A stretch of 34,970 nt of DNA from Myxococcales bacterium (GCA_028287115.1 JAQBQF010000097.1:1-34970), one strand, 5' to 3'; positions 1 through 8,291 are shown, counted from the first letter of the stretch. The notes: generated by a model not told the origin, from the letters alone. A program made the numbers and translations.

Positions 1-1772
1 AGGCGCTCGCGCGCAATCCTGCCGATCGCTACCAGAGCACCAAGGTGATGGCGGTCGAGATCGAGGAGATGTTGAGCGAAGCGGGCTACCCCGACAACGA
101 CGAGCGCGTCGCCGCGTACATCGCGGATCTGCCCAAGCACCGCGAAGTCGCCAAACCGAAATTGCCGGCACCGCACGTTGCCAAGCCGGTGACGCCGCCG
201 ATGGCGATTCCAAAAGTCACGAGCTCGACGAGCCCTCCACCGAGTGTCCTGACGACACCGGCCTCACCGTTACCGGCGATCTCGCCGGCGATGACGATGC
301 TCGGAACAGCACCTGCACCGGCCGCTCCGATCCCGACGGCACTCGGTTCTGCGCCGATGCCGCCGACCTTGCCGAGGCCGCCGATCATCGCGGGCGCGCC
401 GCCGCCAATCCCGGTCGCCGAGCCGATGCCGAGCGCAGCGACGGCGGCCGCGGGCGCCAACGCCGAGCCCGCGCAACTGACGCTCACGCCACCGCCGGGT
501 ATGACGGTGACCCCGCTCTCGGCTCCCGCTCCTCGAGAAGCTCCTCCCTTCGTCCCGAAATCACATGGGACGAACGGGTCCGGTGCGTCGGACACGTTGC
601 CGGCTTCAGCCGCGGCGAATCCAGCAGACGTCGTGTCGTTGCCGTCGCCGCGTCGTGATCCGACCGATACCGGACGCAAGTCACAAGAGCTCCTCGGTAC
701 GTGGGGCTGGCAGACCGATTCCGTCACGGCGATCGCCGACGACGATGACTACGCACCACCACCATCGAGTCGCAAGACGCTGGTCTTACTGATCGGCGGC
801 GGCCTCGTGCTCGCGTTGGTCGTCACGGTGATCGCGGTCGGGTTCCGAGGCTCGTCGAAGAAGGACGAGCCCGCCGCCGCTGCGAAACCCGCGAGCACCG
901 AGGTCGTCGCGAAGACCGACCCAGCGCCGCAAGGCTCGGCGACCGAAGGATCGAACGTCGCTGGCGTTGTCGCCGGATCGAATGCGGAGACCGGATCAGG
1001 CGCAGGTTCGAGCGCTGTAGCAAGTGCAGGATCGAGCGCGGCACCCGAGACCGGATCGAGCGCGGGACCCGAGACGGGTTCGAGCGCGGGGAGCGCAGCC
1101 GGATCGAGCACCGGATCGGCGGACGTCGCCGTCGCCGCGACGGATCCGACGAAGTCCGAGGTCGGATCCGCCAAGACCGCGACCAAACCCGAGGTCGTCG
1201 AGACCAAGCCTGCGCCGACCGATCCGAAGACCGATCCGAAGGTAGACACGAAGACCGATCCGAAGCCGACGAAGCTCGAGCCCAAACCGCCGGTCGAGAT
1301 CAAAAAGCCACCGGTCGAGATCAAGAAGCCGCCGGTCGAGACGAAGAAGCCGCCGGTCGAGATCAAGAAGCCCGACAAGATCGCCAAGGTCGAGCCCAAG
1401 CCCGAGCCCAAGCCCGATAAGACGACGAAAGTCGCGAAGCCGCCGAAGCCCGACAAGGTCGCCAAGGTCGAGCCCAAGCCCGACACCAAGACCGTCAAGG
1501 CCACGGCGGCGAAGTCCGAGGTCGAGGCCGCATACCGGACCGGCATCCAGCAATTCGCACGCGGCGATACGAGCGGCGCGTTGACGTCGCTGCGGACCTC
1601 GCTCGCCGGCAACCCGAACTACCCGCCGACCTGGCGCGGGCTCGGCCTCGTGTTCGAGAAGATGGGCGAGAAAGATCAGGCGAAAGCAGCATTCCGCAGG
1701 TACTTGCAGCTGTCGCCCGGCGCCGGTGATGCGGACCAAATTCGTAGCCGACTGGAGCGGCTCGGATCATGA
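1..1772 (+). CDS. Ser/Thr protein kinase, C-terminal part (5' end outside window), with TM segment and TPR
   Basis: The frame is open to the left edge. The first GTG/ATG codons (45 and 48) are not the real start, because the codons before them (from position 3) read ALARNPADRYQS, the conserved last helix of PknB-type kinase domains. The visible protein is therefore the tail of a kinase whose catalytic core lies upstream. After the kinase end comes a Pro/Ala-rich cytoplasmic linker to about nt 700, then one membrane helix (nt 780-845). The outer part is rich in Gly-Ser-Ala, then Lys-Pro-Glu, including four exact-length PPVEIKK-type units (1287-1370). A TPR-like C-terminal domain (nt 1521-1740) follows, with the pattern GxxxFxxGDxxGAL...NPNYPPTWRGLG. 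Family knowledge: such kinases sense envelope signals and phosphorylate cytoplasmic targets. The TPR outside the membrane is probably a protein-binding sensor (inference). It overlaps the next gene by ATGA. Confidence 0.85.
   Translation, partial: ALARNPADRYQSTKVMAVEIEEMLSEAGYPDNDERVAAYIADLPKHREVAKPKLPAPHVAKPVTPPMAIPKVTSSTSPPPSVLTTPASPLPAISPAMTMLGTAPAPAAPIPTALGSAPMPPTLPRPPIIAGAPPPIPVAEPMPSAATAAAGANAEPAQLTLTPPPGMTVTPLSAPAPREAPPFVPKSHGTNGSGASDTLPASAAANPADVVSLPSPRRDPTDTGRKSQELLGTWGWQTDSVTAIADDDDYAPPPSSRKTLVLLIGGGLVLALVVTVIAVGFRGSSKKDEPAAAAKPASTEVVAKTDPAPQGSATEGSNVAGVVAGSNAETGSGAGSSAVASAGSSAAPETGSSAGPETGSSAGSAAGSSTGSADVAVAATDPTKSEVGSAKTATKPEVVETKPAPTDPKTDPKVDTKTDPKPTKLEPKPPVEIKKPPVEIKKPPVETKKPPVEIKKPDKIAKVEPKPEPKPDKTTKVAKPPKPDKVAKVEPKPDTKTVKATAAKSEVEAAYRTGIQQFARGDTSGALTSLRTSLAGNPNYPPTWRGLGLVFEKMGEKDQAKAAFRRYLQLSPGAGDADQIRSRLERLGS
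1287..1370 (+). repeat. Four tandem 21-nt units coding PPVEIKK
   Basis: Four consecutive 21-nt units at 1287, 1308, 1329 and 1350 encode PPVEIKK, PPVEIKK, PPVETKK and PPVEIKK in the extracytoplasmic part of the kinase. They differ by a few bases only. They lie in a longer Lys-Pro-Glu region that is probably an extended periplasmic stalk. Unit number may vary between strains through slippage. Confidence 0.85.
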
Positions 1773-2845
1773 AACCTATCCTCGAACGTGTCGTCTGCGT
1801 TTGGGTCGTTGTCGTCGCGCATCTCGCGAGCGCCGATCCGCACCACGTCCTCGTCTTGCGCTCGGAAGGCTCGATCGATGACGGCTTGCGCACGCGCATC
1901 GACACGCAGGTGTTGAAGCTCGCGAAGAGCATCCCCGGGGTCGTCGAAGCGGCCGACATCACGTTCTCCGACGCGACCGCGGCCGCCGGCTGCAACTGGG
2001 CGGACGCATCGTGCAAAGACCAAGTGCTGTCGACGATGGGCGTCGATGAGCTCGTCGCAACGAGCGTGATGTCGCTGCCGAGCGGTGATCTGCGGATCAC
2101 GGTGCGACGGCTACCTCGCGGTGGCGCGCCGCAAACGGCCTCGACGACGATCCCCGCCGGCCAGCCACCCGACGCGAAGCTGAACGGCGATATCGCTCCG
2201 ATGTTCGGCGCCGTCGTCGCGGCCACCAAGACGCCGCCGCCCGTCCCCGCGCTGAAGCCCCCGACGACGCCGGTCACCACGCCGTCGCCAACGAAGCCGG
2301 CGACGACGCCCGTGATGACCGCGACCGTCGCGCCGGTTAAGGCAACGACGACCACGCCGCCCGCGACCGGAACCGGCGCGATCTCGACAGGCTCGCCCCC
2401 GCCACCGGAGACACCCCCGCCTGTGATCTCACCGCCTCCGACGCCAACGCCGGAGGTAACCGCAGCGCCGGACAATCGCATCATCGCCGAGCCCGAACCG
2501 TCCAGCCGCCGTCGCTGGCCGATCTACGGCATGGCCGGCGGTGGCGGCCTCGTCGTGCTCGGCGTGCTGCTCTGGGCGGCTGCAGACAGCGTGCAAGGCG
2601 ACATCAACAAAGCGCCGACCAAGACGCCCGCCGATTTCCGGAATCTCCGCGACCTCGAGAACAAAGCCGACGGTTACTCGGGTGGCGGAAACCTGTTCTT
2701 CGTCACCGGCGTCGTGCTCGGTGGCATCAGCGGTTACATGTTCTGGCGCGATCATCGCGCCGGCAGCTCGCAGCGGGCTCGGATCGTTCCGGTCGTGTTC
2801 GAAAACGGTGCAGGCATCACCCTTAGCTTCGGAGGTGGGTCGTGA
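1769..2845 (+). CDS. Secreted/membrane protein of unknown function, partner of upstream kinase
   Basis: The 358-residue product starts with a signal peptide (VVCVWVVVVAHLASA, cleavage near residue 22). A folded domain of about 110 residues follows, containing the line HHVLVLRSEGSIDDGLR and two cysteines (CNWADASC). Next is a long Pro/Thr-rich linker. Two hydrophobic helices close the protein, at about residues 251-272 and 308-327, with a short polar loop between them. I do not recognise the family. The ATG overlaps the kinase stop as ATGA, and its own stop overlaps the next gene as GTGA, so the three are probably translated together. The N-terminal domain repeatedly mentions none of the catalytic motifs I know; a role in envelope sensing with the kinase is inference from the operon only. 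Confidence 0.8.
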   Translation: MKPILERVVCVWVVVVAHLASADPHHVLVLRSEGSIDDGLRTRIDTQVLKLAKSIPGVVEAADITFSDATAAAGCNWADASCKDQVLSTMGVDELVATSVMSLPSGDLRITVRRLPRGGAPQTASTTIPAGQPPDAKLNGDIAPMFGAVVAATKTPPPVPALKPPTTPVTTPSPTKPATTPVMTATVAPVKATTTTPPATGTGAISTGSPPPPETPPPVISPPPTPTPEVTAAPDNRIIAEPEPSSRRRWPIYGMAGGGGLVVLGVLLWAAADSVQGDINKAPTKTPADFRNLRDLENKADGYSGGGNLFFVTGVVLGGISGYMFWRDHRAGSSQRARIVPVVFENGAGITLSFGGGS

Positions 2846-3459
2846 AGTCAGCGCTCATTGGTTTGTTGGTGCTACTCGCGAGTTGCTCGGTCAAACATGC
2901 GAGCGATCAGTACGCGTGTCCGAACGGCAACGAGTGCTCGAGCGATCGATTCTGCGACACGGACGGGTTCTGCGTGCTGAAAGGCAGCATCGATGCGCCG
3001 AAGCCCGCAATCGACGCCCCGCGCGGTGACGCGGCCAACACCTGCCCCTCCGCGTGCACGTCGTGCAACGTGACTCAGAAGACGTGCACGATCGATTGCA
3101 GCCTCACGAGCTGCGTGAATCAGGTGACCTGCCCGACCGGTTACCACTGCGACATCCAGTGCAAAGGTGACGGCGCGTGCAGGAACGGCGTCAACTGCTT
3201 GGCCTCTGCGTCGTGCAACGTCCAGTGCCCGGGCACGAACTCGTGCCGCAACGTCCAATGCGGATCCGGACCTTGCGACGTCAACTGCACCGGCACCGGC
3301 TCGTGCCGCGGCGTCACGTGCGGCGCCTCCTGCGCGTGCGACGTGACCTGCAGCGGCGCTTCGAGCTGCGCCAATCCGCCGCCGGCGTGTACCTCCGCCG
3401 CATGTACGAGCGGGCTCGGCTGTACGTCCGTGCCGCTCGTCTGTCACAGCTGCATGTGA
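2842..3459 (+). CDS. Cysteine-rich repeat lipoprotein
   Basis: The GTG start overlaps the previous stop (GTGA) and has GGAGGTGG a few bases upstream. The signal peptide ends in LLAS-C, a good lipobox, so the protein is lipid-anchored. Of 205 residues about 30 are Cys. After an Asp/Pro-rich tether (IDAPKPAIDAPRGDA) the rest is built of short degenerate units of the form C-[ND]-V-x-C-x-G-x-x-S-C-R, seen as CNVQCPGTNSCRNVQC, CDVNCTGTGSCRGVTC and CDVTCSGASSC. The regular spacing suggests a disulfide-laddered solenoid on the cell surface or in the periplasm (inference). Function unknown. It is the last gene of the kinase trio. Confidence 0.85.
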   Translation: MKSALIGLLVLLASCSVKHASDQYACPNGNECSSDRFCDTDGFCVLKGSIDAPKPAIDAPRGDAANTCPSACTSCNVTQKTCTIDCSLTSCVNQVTCPTGYHCDIQCKGDGACRNGVNCLASASCNVQCPGTNSCRNVQCGSGPCDVNCTGTGSCRGVTCGASCACDVTCSGASSCANPPPACTSAACTSGLGCTSVPLVCHSCM

Positions 3460-3469
3460 TGTCGCGGTC

Positions 3470-3482
3470 TCCCCAAAGGGGA
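3470..3482. repeat. Short hairpin just after a stop codon
   Basis: TCCCC-AAA-GGGGA forms a 5-bp stem with a 3-nt loop, 11 nt after the stop of the Cys-rich lipoprotein. There is no T-run, so it is not a classic intrinsic terminator. It may protect the transcript 3' end. Similar hairpins follow the stops near 7682 and 14035. Confidence 0.35.
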
Positions 3483-3504
3483 TGATCAACGGTACGTTCG
3501 ACGA

Positions 3505-5106
3505 TCAACGATACGTCGACGAATTGAACCACCACTCCGCCTGCACACCGACGAAGTGGACCCACGGGTGACCGTGACGCTGATCGTCGGGCACGTAGAG
3601 ATCGAGCGCGCCTTGATCGAGGTGCGCCGCGCGATAGACGAACCGCAGCTGCGGCCGATCGTAGCCGGACGGTCCCATCGGCGAGAACACCGCCATCGGC
3701 GCGAGCTGGAACACCGACGCGTCTTCCGCTCGCTCGGTGATCGGGTTCAGGCCGTGCGGGAACCGCGCTTGATACGAGACGTCGGCTCCGACGAACCACT
3801 GCCGTGAAACTTTTGCGAGTGGTCGCAGGTCGATCGCGTACTCCCAGCCGTTGTTCGGGCTGATGTCGTTGCCGCTCGCATCGGTGAAGCGACGCGCCAG
3901 CGCGCCGAGCATCATGTTACCGATCTTGCTGTCCCAGTTGCCCGACGTGCCGAACGTCAGCTCGGTCGCGTGTTGCGTCTTGAGATCGGGGCCAAAGCTC
4001 GTCGGCGGCGCGAGCTCGTCGAACGCGGCGAGCCCCTTGGCGTAGCGCGCGTAGACGTTGACGTGCCGCCGATACCGACCGTCGACCTGCGCGCCACCGA
4101 GGTTGAAGAAGCTCGCTTCGGCACCGATCAGCAGGCCGGTGTCGGAGGGAAGCGCCTCGAGGGTGCCGTCATCGCGCTTGCGCGTTCCGGAGGGCAGAGA
4201 GTGAAACTCGCCGTGCAGCTTCACCTTGACCGAGACGTCGTTCGGCGGGCCATTGTGAATGAATGCGGCCGAGGCGCTCGCGAGTGTGCGCTCGCGATTG
4301 AGCTGGACGACCGTCGTCGAGCCTTGCACCGGATTGGCGACATCGATCTGCTGAAATTGAAACGGGTGGTCCAGCCGATTCCAACCGACATGGCCGCGGA
4401 GCTCGAGCTCGTTCGAGTCCCACTGCCGGTTTGCCTCACTCGAGAAGAGCGGAGACCGATAGAGCACGCCACCGCCGACCGTGTTGAGGTCGTCCAGCGC
4501 CCAGTAGTCGAACAAGTAGATGTCGTCACCGCGATACATCCGAGATCCGACCCAGATCGAGAGCTTGTCTGACAACCGGCCGTCGAGGAACATGTTGCGA
4601 ATCGCCGGGTGCGCGTCGAACTGACCGTTGGCGTGGAACAGCGTGTCGTCGAACGCCAGCGTGACGACCGGGCGAAACGCGATCGACGCCGTGTGGTCGG
4701 CCCAATTGGGGATCTCGAAGCCGTACGAGAACTCGAGCTCGAGGTAGCTCGGCTCGACGATCCGCGGCCCGTGCGCGACGACGAGGATCCGCTCGGGCTT
4801 GCCGCCGCGCAGATCGGTCCCCGCGATGATGCGACCGTAGGAACCAAACCGGAAGCCGGCGTCGGGGTCGTGAGGGACCTGGTCCATGGCGAGCGCCGGC
4901 CGGTCGTAGACCGGATCGTCCGGCTTCAGGTTTAGCTGCGGATCGTCCGCCGTCGGTTCCGGCTTCGGTTCTGGCTTCGGCTCGATCGGCTCCGGCGGCT
5001 TGTCGCCGATCGTCGGCTCGGCAGGCGCCGGTGTTGCCGGCTGAGCCCACGCGTGGCTCGTCCCCAGCACGAGAGCGAGGGCGAGGACGACGTGCACGAA
5101 CCGCAT
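3505..5106 (-). CDS. LamB/maltoporin-like outer-membrane porin
   Basis: From the ATG at 5106 the product is 533 residues (a GTG at 5124 adds six). I prefer the ATG because it gives a compact signal peptide ending HAWA-QP. A Pro/Glu/Lys linker (about residues 20-50) leads into a beta-barrel with alternating aromatic/hydrophobic strands. The stretches IRNMFLDGRLSDKLSIWVG and SRMYRGDDIYLFDYW match the order of the maltoporin segment in which an REAN..G line is followed by W.G.RFY.R.D.H..D. The chain ends with aromatic residues (WWFNSSTYR), as barrels do. Family role: diffusion of maltodextrins or other sugars across the outer membrane. The divergent amylase supports an alpha-glucan substrate. 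Exact substrate not shown by sequence. Confidence 0.8.
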   Translation of the reverse strand: MRFVHVVLALALVLGTSHAWAQPATPAPAEPTIGDKPPEPIEPKPEPKPEPTADDPQLNLKPDDPVYDRPALAMDQVPHDPDAGFRFGSYGRIIAGTDLRGGKPERILVVAHGPRIVEPSYLELEFSYGFEIPNWADHTASIAFRPVVTLAFDDTLFHANGQFDAHPAIRNMFLDGRLSDKLSIWVGSRMYRGDDIYLFDYWALDDLNTVGGGVLYRSPLFSSEANRQWDSNELELRGHVGWNRLDHPFQFQQIDVANPVQGSTTVVQLNRERTLASASAAFIHNGPPNDVSVKVKLHGEFHSLPSGTRKRDDGTLEALPSDTGLLIGAEASFFNLGGAQVDGRYRRHVNVYARYAKGLAAFDELAPPTSFGPDLKTQHATELTFGTSGNWDSKIGNMMLGALARRFTDASGNDISPNNGWEYAIDLRPLAKVSRQWFVGADVSYQARFPHGLNPITERAEDASVFQLAPMAVFSPMGPSGYDRPQLRFVYRAAHLDQGALDLYVPDDQRHGHPWVHFVGVQAEWWFNSSTYR

Positions 5107-5185
5107 CCGCCGCGACACGAGCACGAACCGTGCCTGCGTCGCAACCAGTGATGTCGGCGATCTAATTGCGCTGCGATCTACGTCT

Positions 5186-5202
5186 CGTTGCGGAACACAA
5201 CG
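5186..5202. promoter_or_regulatory. Dyad CGTTG-N7-CAACG upstream of the porin
   Basis: A 17-bp inverted repeat lies 80 bp upstream of the porin ATG. The same arms and spacing recur at 5653-5669 before the amylase. It could be an operator for a LacI-type or other sugar regulator shared by the locus. No regulator gene is visible nearby, so the assignment is inference. Confidence 0.4.
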
Positions 5203-5250
5203 ACGTCGTCGACGCAGTTGGAGACTCGGGACACGCGCTTTGACAACGAG

Positions 5251-5592
5251 CTACTTGGTCGTCGATGCGGTCTCGGCAGCGGGCGCAGCCGTCGTCGTGG
5301 TGGGCGCGGCGCTCGTTGTCGCCATCGCGGTCTTTCCTTTGTGATGGTGCGCCTTCTTGTGCTTCGCCTTGCGCGCCTTCTTCGCGCTCTTCTTGTGCGC
5401 TTTGTGATGCGTCTTGGTCGCGGCCTTCGCGGGTGTTGCCGCCGGTGACGTCGCGGCTGCAGGTGCAGGCGCGGGTGTTGCCGCAGGTCCCGGTGCGGCC
5501 GGCGTGGCTTGTTCGGCCGGCATCGGGTCGGTGATGGGCCCCGCGAATGCCGTGCTGGAGGCGAGCAGAAGAATGACGACAGCTCGGATCAT
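5251..5592 (-). CDS. Small secreted Ala/Pro- then Lys/His-rich protein
   Basis: 113 residues. A clear signal peptide (MIRAVVILLLASSTAFA, cut before GP) is followed by an Ala/Pro-rich stretch. A highly basic core comes next, with repeated HKK/KKA/HHK motifs (for example KKSAKKARKAKHKKAHHHK), then an Ala/Thr tail. The composition resembles histone H1 or bacterial Lys-rich tails, but the signal peptide points to the periplasm or exterior. It might bind polyanions, cell wall or metal ions; none of this is shown. It is divergent from the amylase and sits between porin and amylase genes. No strong Shine-Dalgarno is visible. Confidence 0.6.
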   Translation of the reverse strand: MIRAVVILLLASSTAFAGPITDPMPAEQATPAAPGPAATPAPAPAAATSPAATPAKAATKTHHKAHKKSAKKARKAKHKKAHHHKGKTAMATTSAAPTTTTAAPAAETASTTK

Positions 5593-5652
5593 GAAGACGA
5601 GTGCTATCGCATCCGGAATGGCTGGGCAACTTGCGACAAGATCTCGACTTCA

Positions 5653-5669
5653 CGTTGCCGATCGCAACG
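5653..5669. promoter_or_regulatory. Dyad CGTTG-N7-CAACG between small secreted protein and amylase
   Basis: The inverted repeat extends by one pair here (CGTTGC-N5-GCAACG). It lies 61 bp upstream of the small secreted protein and 112 bp upstream of the amylase start, so it could control both. It has the same arms and spacing as the element before the porin. Confidence 0.4.
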
Positions 5670-5780
5670 GGGATGGCCGCGCCGAATGCCGGACCGATCA
5701 CCGAAGTATCGATTGTGCTGGACGTCCTTCACCGGTTCGACGACACCTCTCCTGGCATGGCCTTTGATGCTGCCTCACGC

Positions 5781-7682
5781 ATGCGCTTCGCTGTTGCCGC
5801 CATGCTCGGACTGCTCAGCGGCTGCCCGTCGTCGCAGAATCCAAACACGGGCGGTGACGGAGACGCCGGTGTCGATTCAGGATCCGGCAGTGGCAGCTGC
5901 CCGGCCATTCCGACCTGTTCGGTAACGATCAAGTTTCACGGCGCCGGTACCGCCGTCTCGCTGCGTGGCGACTTTGCCGCCGATGGCTGGACGACCGGGG
6001 TCGCGATGACGCCGACCGCAGATGGCTTCGAAGCGACGATCCCGGCGAACGATCAGCAGATCATCGTCTACAAGGTCGTCGTCGACGGGACCTGGATCGC
6101 CGACCCCGACAACCCCCGCAAGAGCCCCGATGGCTTCGGCGCGTTCAACTCGGTGATGCGCGTCGATTGCGATCATTGCCCGGCGCGTCCCGCGATGGAT
6201 TGGCGCGACGCGATCATCTACTTCGTGATGGTCGATCGGTTCGACAACGGCAACACGGCGAACGATGCACCGGTCGGCGGTGTCGAGCAGCCCGGCCAGT
6301 ATCAGGGCGGCGACTTCGTCGGCCTGCAGCAGAAGATCGACGAGGGATACTTCAACGCGCTCGGCATCAACACGCTGTGGATCACCTCACCTCTCGACAA
6401 CGCCGACAACGCGAACCCCGGCTCCGACGGCCACGCGTACTCCGGCTATCACGGCTACTGGCCCAAGGACGTCACCGCGGCCGAGAGCAAGTTCGGCACC
6501 GAAGCCGAGCTCGCGGCGATGGTCGATGCCGCGCACGCGCACGGCATCCAGGTCCTGATCGACTACGTGATGAATCACGTGCACGACACCTCGCCGATCT
6601 ACGCCGCGCATCGGGACTGGTTCTGGCCCGACGATAACGGCCGTGGCGGCAACTGCGTGTGCGGCGGCGGATGCACGTGGGATGACCCCGGCGTCACCGG
6701 TCACGATCGCGAGCGCTGCTGGTTCGATACGTTCCTCCCCGACTTCAACTTCCAGAACCCCGACGCGCGCAAATGGTCGGTCGACAACGCGGTGAGCTGG
6801 GCCAAGCGGATCGGCATCGACGGCTTCCGCCTCGACGCGGTCAAGCACATCGAGACGTCGTGGCTGACCGACCTCCGCGCCCGGATCAACTCCGAGGTCG
6901 CATGGGATCAGAGGTTCTACATGGTCGGCGAGACGTTCGACGGCGATCGGGGTTTGATCAAGTCGTACGTCAATCCCGACACGATGCTCGACGGCCAGTT
7001 CGACTTCCCGATGCGCGGGCAGGTGCTGTCGACGCTGCTGCGCCGCGACGGTCAAATGTCCGATCTGGTCGGCTTCCTCGACTCGAACGCCGGCTACTAC
7101 GGACCTGCGTCGGTGATGTCGACGTTCCTCGGCAACCACGACGTGCCGCGCGCGATCGAGCTCGCCCTCGACCAACCGATGTTCGGAGCGTGGGACGGCG
7201 GCAAGAACCTCGCGTGGAGCGGCCAGCCCAACCTGCCGACCTCCGCGAGTCCGTTCGAACGCCTGGCCGTCGCGTACACGTTGCTGTTCACGTTGCCGGG
7301 AATTCCGATGATCTACTACGGCGACGAGATCGGGATGCCGGGCGCGGGCGATCCCGATAATCGCCGGTTCATGCAGTGGACCAACTACACGCAGAATCAG
7401 ACCGGTCTCCACGATCGCATCGCGGCGCTCGCCAAGATGCGCGCGCAACACGCCGCGACACGCAGCGGAACGCGGACGACGCTCGGAGTCAGCGGCGATT
7501 CGTTCGTCTACAAGATGATCGCGACCGGAGACACCATCTATGTCGCGATCAACCGCGGAGATGGCACCGAGACCGCGCCCGGCCTGCCGGCCGGCAATTA
7601 CACGGATCTGCTCACGGGAGCCACGGTCTCCGCGCCGCTCTCGCTCGGACCGCGATCGAGCTTCGTCCTCGCGGCCAAGTGA
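5781..7682 (+). CDS. Lipid-anchored GH13 alpha-amylase
   Basis: The frame opens at 5601, but the ATG at 5781 gives a clean lipoprotein signal (MRFAVAAMLGLLSGC). I chose that start (633 residues). After a Gly-Ser-Asp tether, residues about 45-125 form a CBM48-like/E-set beta domain (VSLRGDFAADGW, YKVVVDGTWIADPDNP). The catalytic barrel shows all four GH13 motifs: region I D261-YVMNH, region II GFRLDAV with nucleophile D352, region III VGETF with acid/base E384, and region IV FLGNHD with D454. A Cys/Gly-rich insert (CVCGGGC) sits in domain B. A short beta domain ends the chain. Expected role: endo-hydrolysis of starch or related alpha-glucans at the cell surface, feeding the LamB-like porin encoded divergently. 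Confidence 0.93.
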   Translation: MRFAVAAMLGLLSGCPSSQNPNTGGDGDAGVDSGSGSGSCPAIPTCSVTIKFHGAGTAVSLRGDFAADGWTTGVAMTPTADGFEATIPANDQQIIVYKVVVDGTWIADPDNPRKSPDGFGAFNSVMRVDCDHCPARPAMDWRDAIIYFVMVDRFDNGNTANDAPVGGVEQPGQYQGGDFVGLQQKIDEGYFNALGINTLWITSPLDNADNANPGSDGHAYSGYHGYWPKDVTAAESKFGTEAELAAMVDAAHAHGIQVLIDYVMNHVHDTSPIYAAHRDWFWPDDNGRGGNCVCGGGCTWDDPGVTGHDRERCWFDTFLPDFNFQNPDARKWSVDNAVSWAKRIGIDGFRLDAVKHIETSWLTDLRARINSEVAWDQRFYMVGETFDGDRGLIKSYVNPDTMLDGQFDFPMRGQVLSTLLRRDGQMSDLVGFLDSNAGYYGPASVMSTFLGNHDVPRAIELALDQPMFGAWDGGKNLAWSGQPNLPTSASPFERLAVAYTLLFTLPGIPMIYYGDEIGMPGAGDPDNRRFMQWTNYTQNQTGLHDRIAALAKMRAQHAATRSGTRTTLGVSGDSFVYKMIATGDTIYVAINRGDGTETAPGLPAGNYTDLLTGATVSAPLSLGPRSSFVLAAK

Positions 7683-7683
7683 C

Positions 7684-7698
7684 ATCCCTTTCGGGGAT
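7684..7698. repeat. Short hairpin just after amylase stop
   Basis: ATCCC-TTTCG-GGGAT forms a 5-bp stem one nucleotide after the stop codon, without a T-run. It resembles the post-stop hairpins near 3470 and 14047. Confidence 0.3.
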
Positions 7699-7745
7699 TC
7701 CGCGGCAGCATGGCCTGCGGCAGGAATTTCGTGCTAGGCAGCCTC

Positions 7746-8291
7746 ATGCTGCGCACGACGATCCTCGGGCTCGCGCTCGCCTTCTGCGGCTGCCATCACG
7801 ATCCGGAGCCGATCCATGCAGGCGAAAACGAGCTCCCGCCCCTCCCGCCGGCCTCCGGCACACCCGTTGGCTATCTGATCGACTCTGCCGATAACCTCAA
7901 GCTTCGCGACGAGCAGATCAAGAAGCTCAAGGAGATCGACACGAGCCTTGCCGCGCAAGACGCATCGATCGATACGCAGCTCCGCCAGATCGAAAAACCG
8001 ACCGAGGAGGAAGAGGAACCGCAGCCCAAGGGCCCCGGCGCCCACCCGCGCAAGCGTCACAACAACGCGCCGGGACAGAACATGACGACGACGGCGGATG
8101 CCGCGAAGCTCCACGACATGCGCGCGGCGAACGATCGCGATGCACTGAAGAAGGCGCTGGCGCTCCTCGATCCCGCGCAGCAGGAGTCCGCGCTGAAGAT
8201 CCTCGAAGACCGTGGCATCGAGGTCGGCAAGGCGAAAAAGCACGAGGCCGGCGGCGACGACGGGACGCCGCTGCCCGGAGCCGAGCCATAG
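7746..8291 (+). CDS. Small lipoprotein, possibly Spy/CpxP-like
   Basis: The ATG at 7746 gives MLRTTILGLALAFCGC, a signal with Cys at 14 and 16; the lipobox is atypical but lipidation is likely. The 181-residue product has a Pro-rich tether, then a helical segment (NLKLRDEQIKKLKEIDTSL) and, after an acidic/Pro linker, a second one (LLDPAQQESALKIL). Two L-x-x-x-Q helices of this type are typical of the Spy/CpxP LTxxQ chaperone fold. That assignment is tentative, since the helices are separated by a long EEEEE/Pro-Lys linker. It is followed after 33 nt by the M2 peptidase gene and may be cotranscribed with it. Confidence 0.75.
   Translation: MLRTTILGLALAFCGCHHDPEPIHAGENELPPLPPASGTPVGYLIDSADNLKLRDEQIKKLKEIDTSLAAQDASIDTQLRQIEKPTEEEEEPQPKGPGAHPRKRHNNAPGQNMTTTADAAKLHDMRAANDRDALKKALALLDPAQQESALKILEDRGIEVGKAKKHEAGGDDGTPLPGAEP

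Noticed and set aside
5162..5701. Long minus-strand frame across the small secreted protein
   Set aside because: It is an overlapping frame of the gene at 5251-5592, without a signal or recognisable domain.
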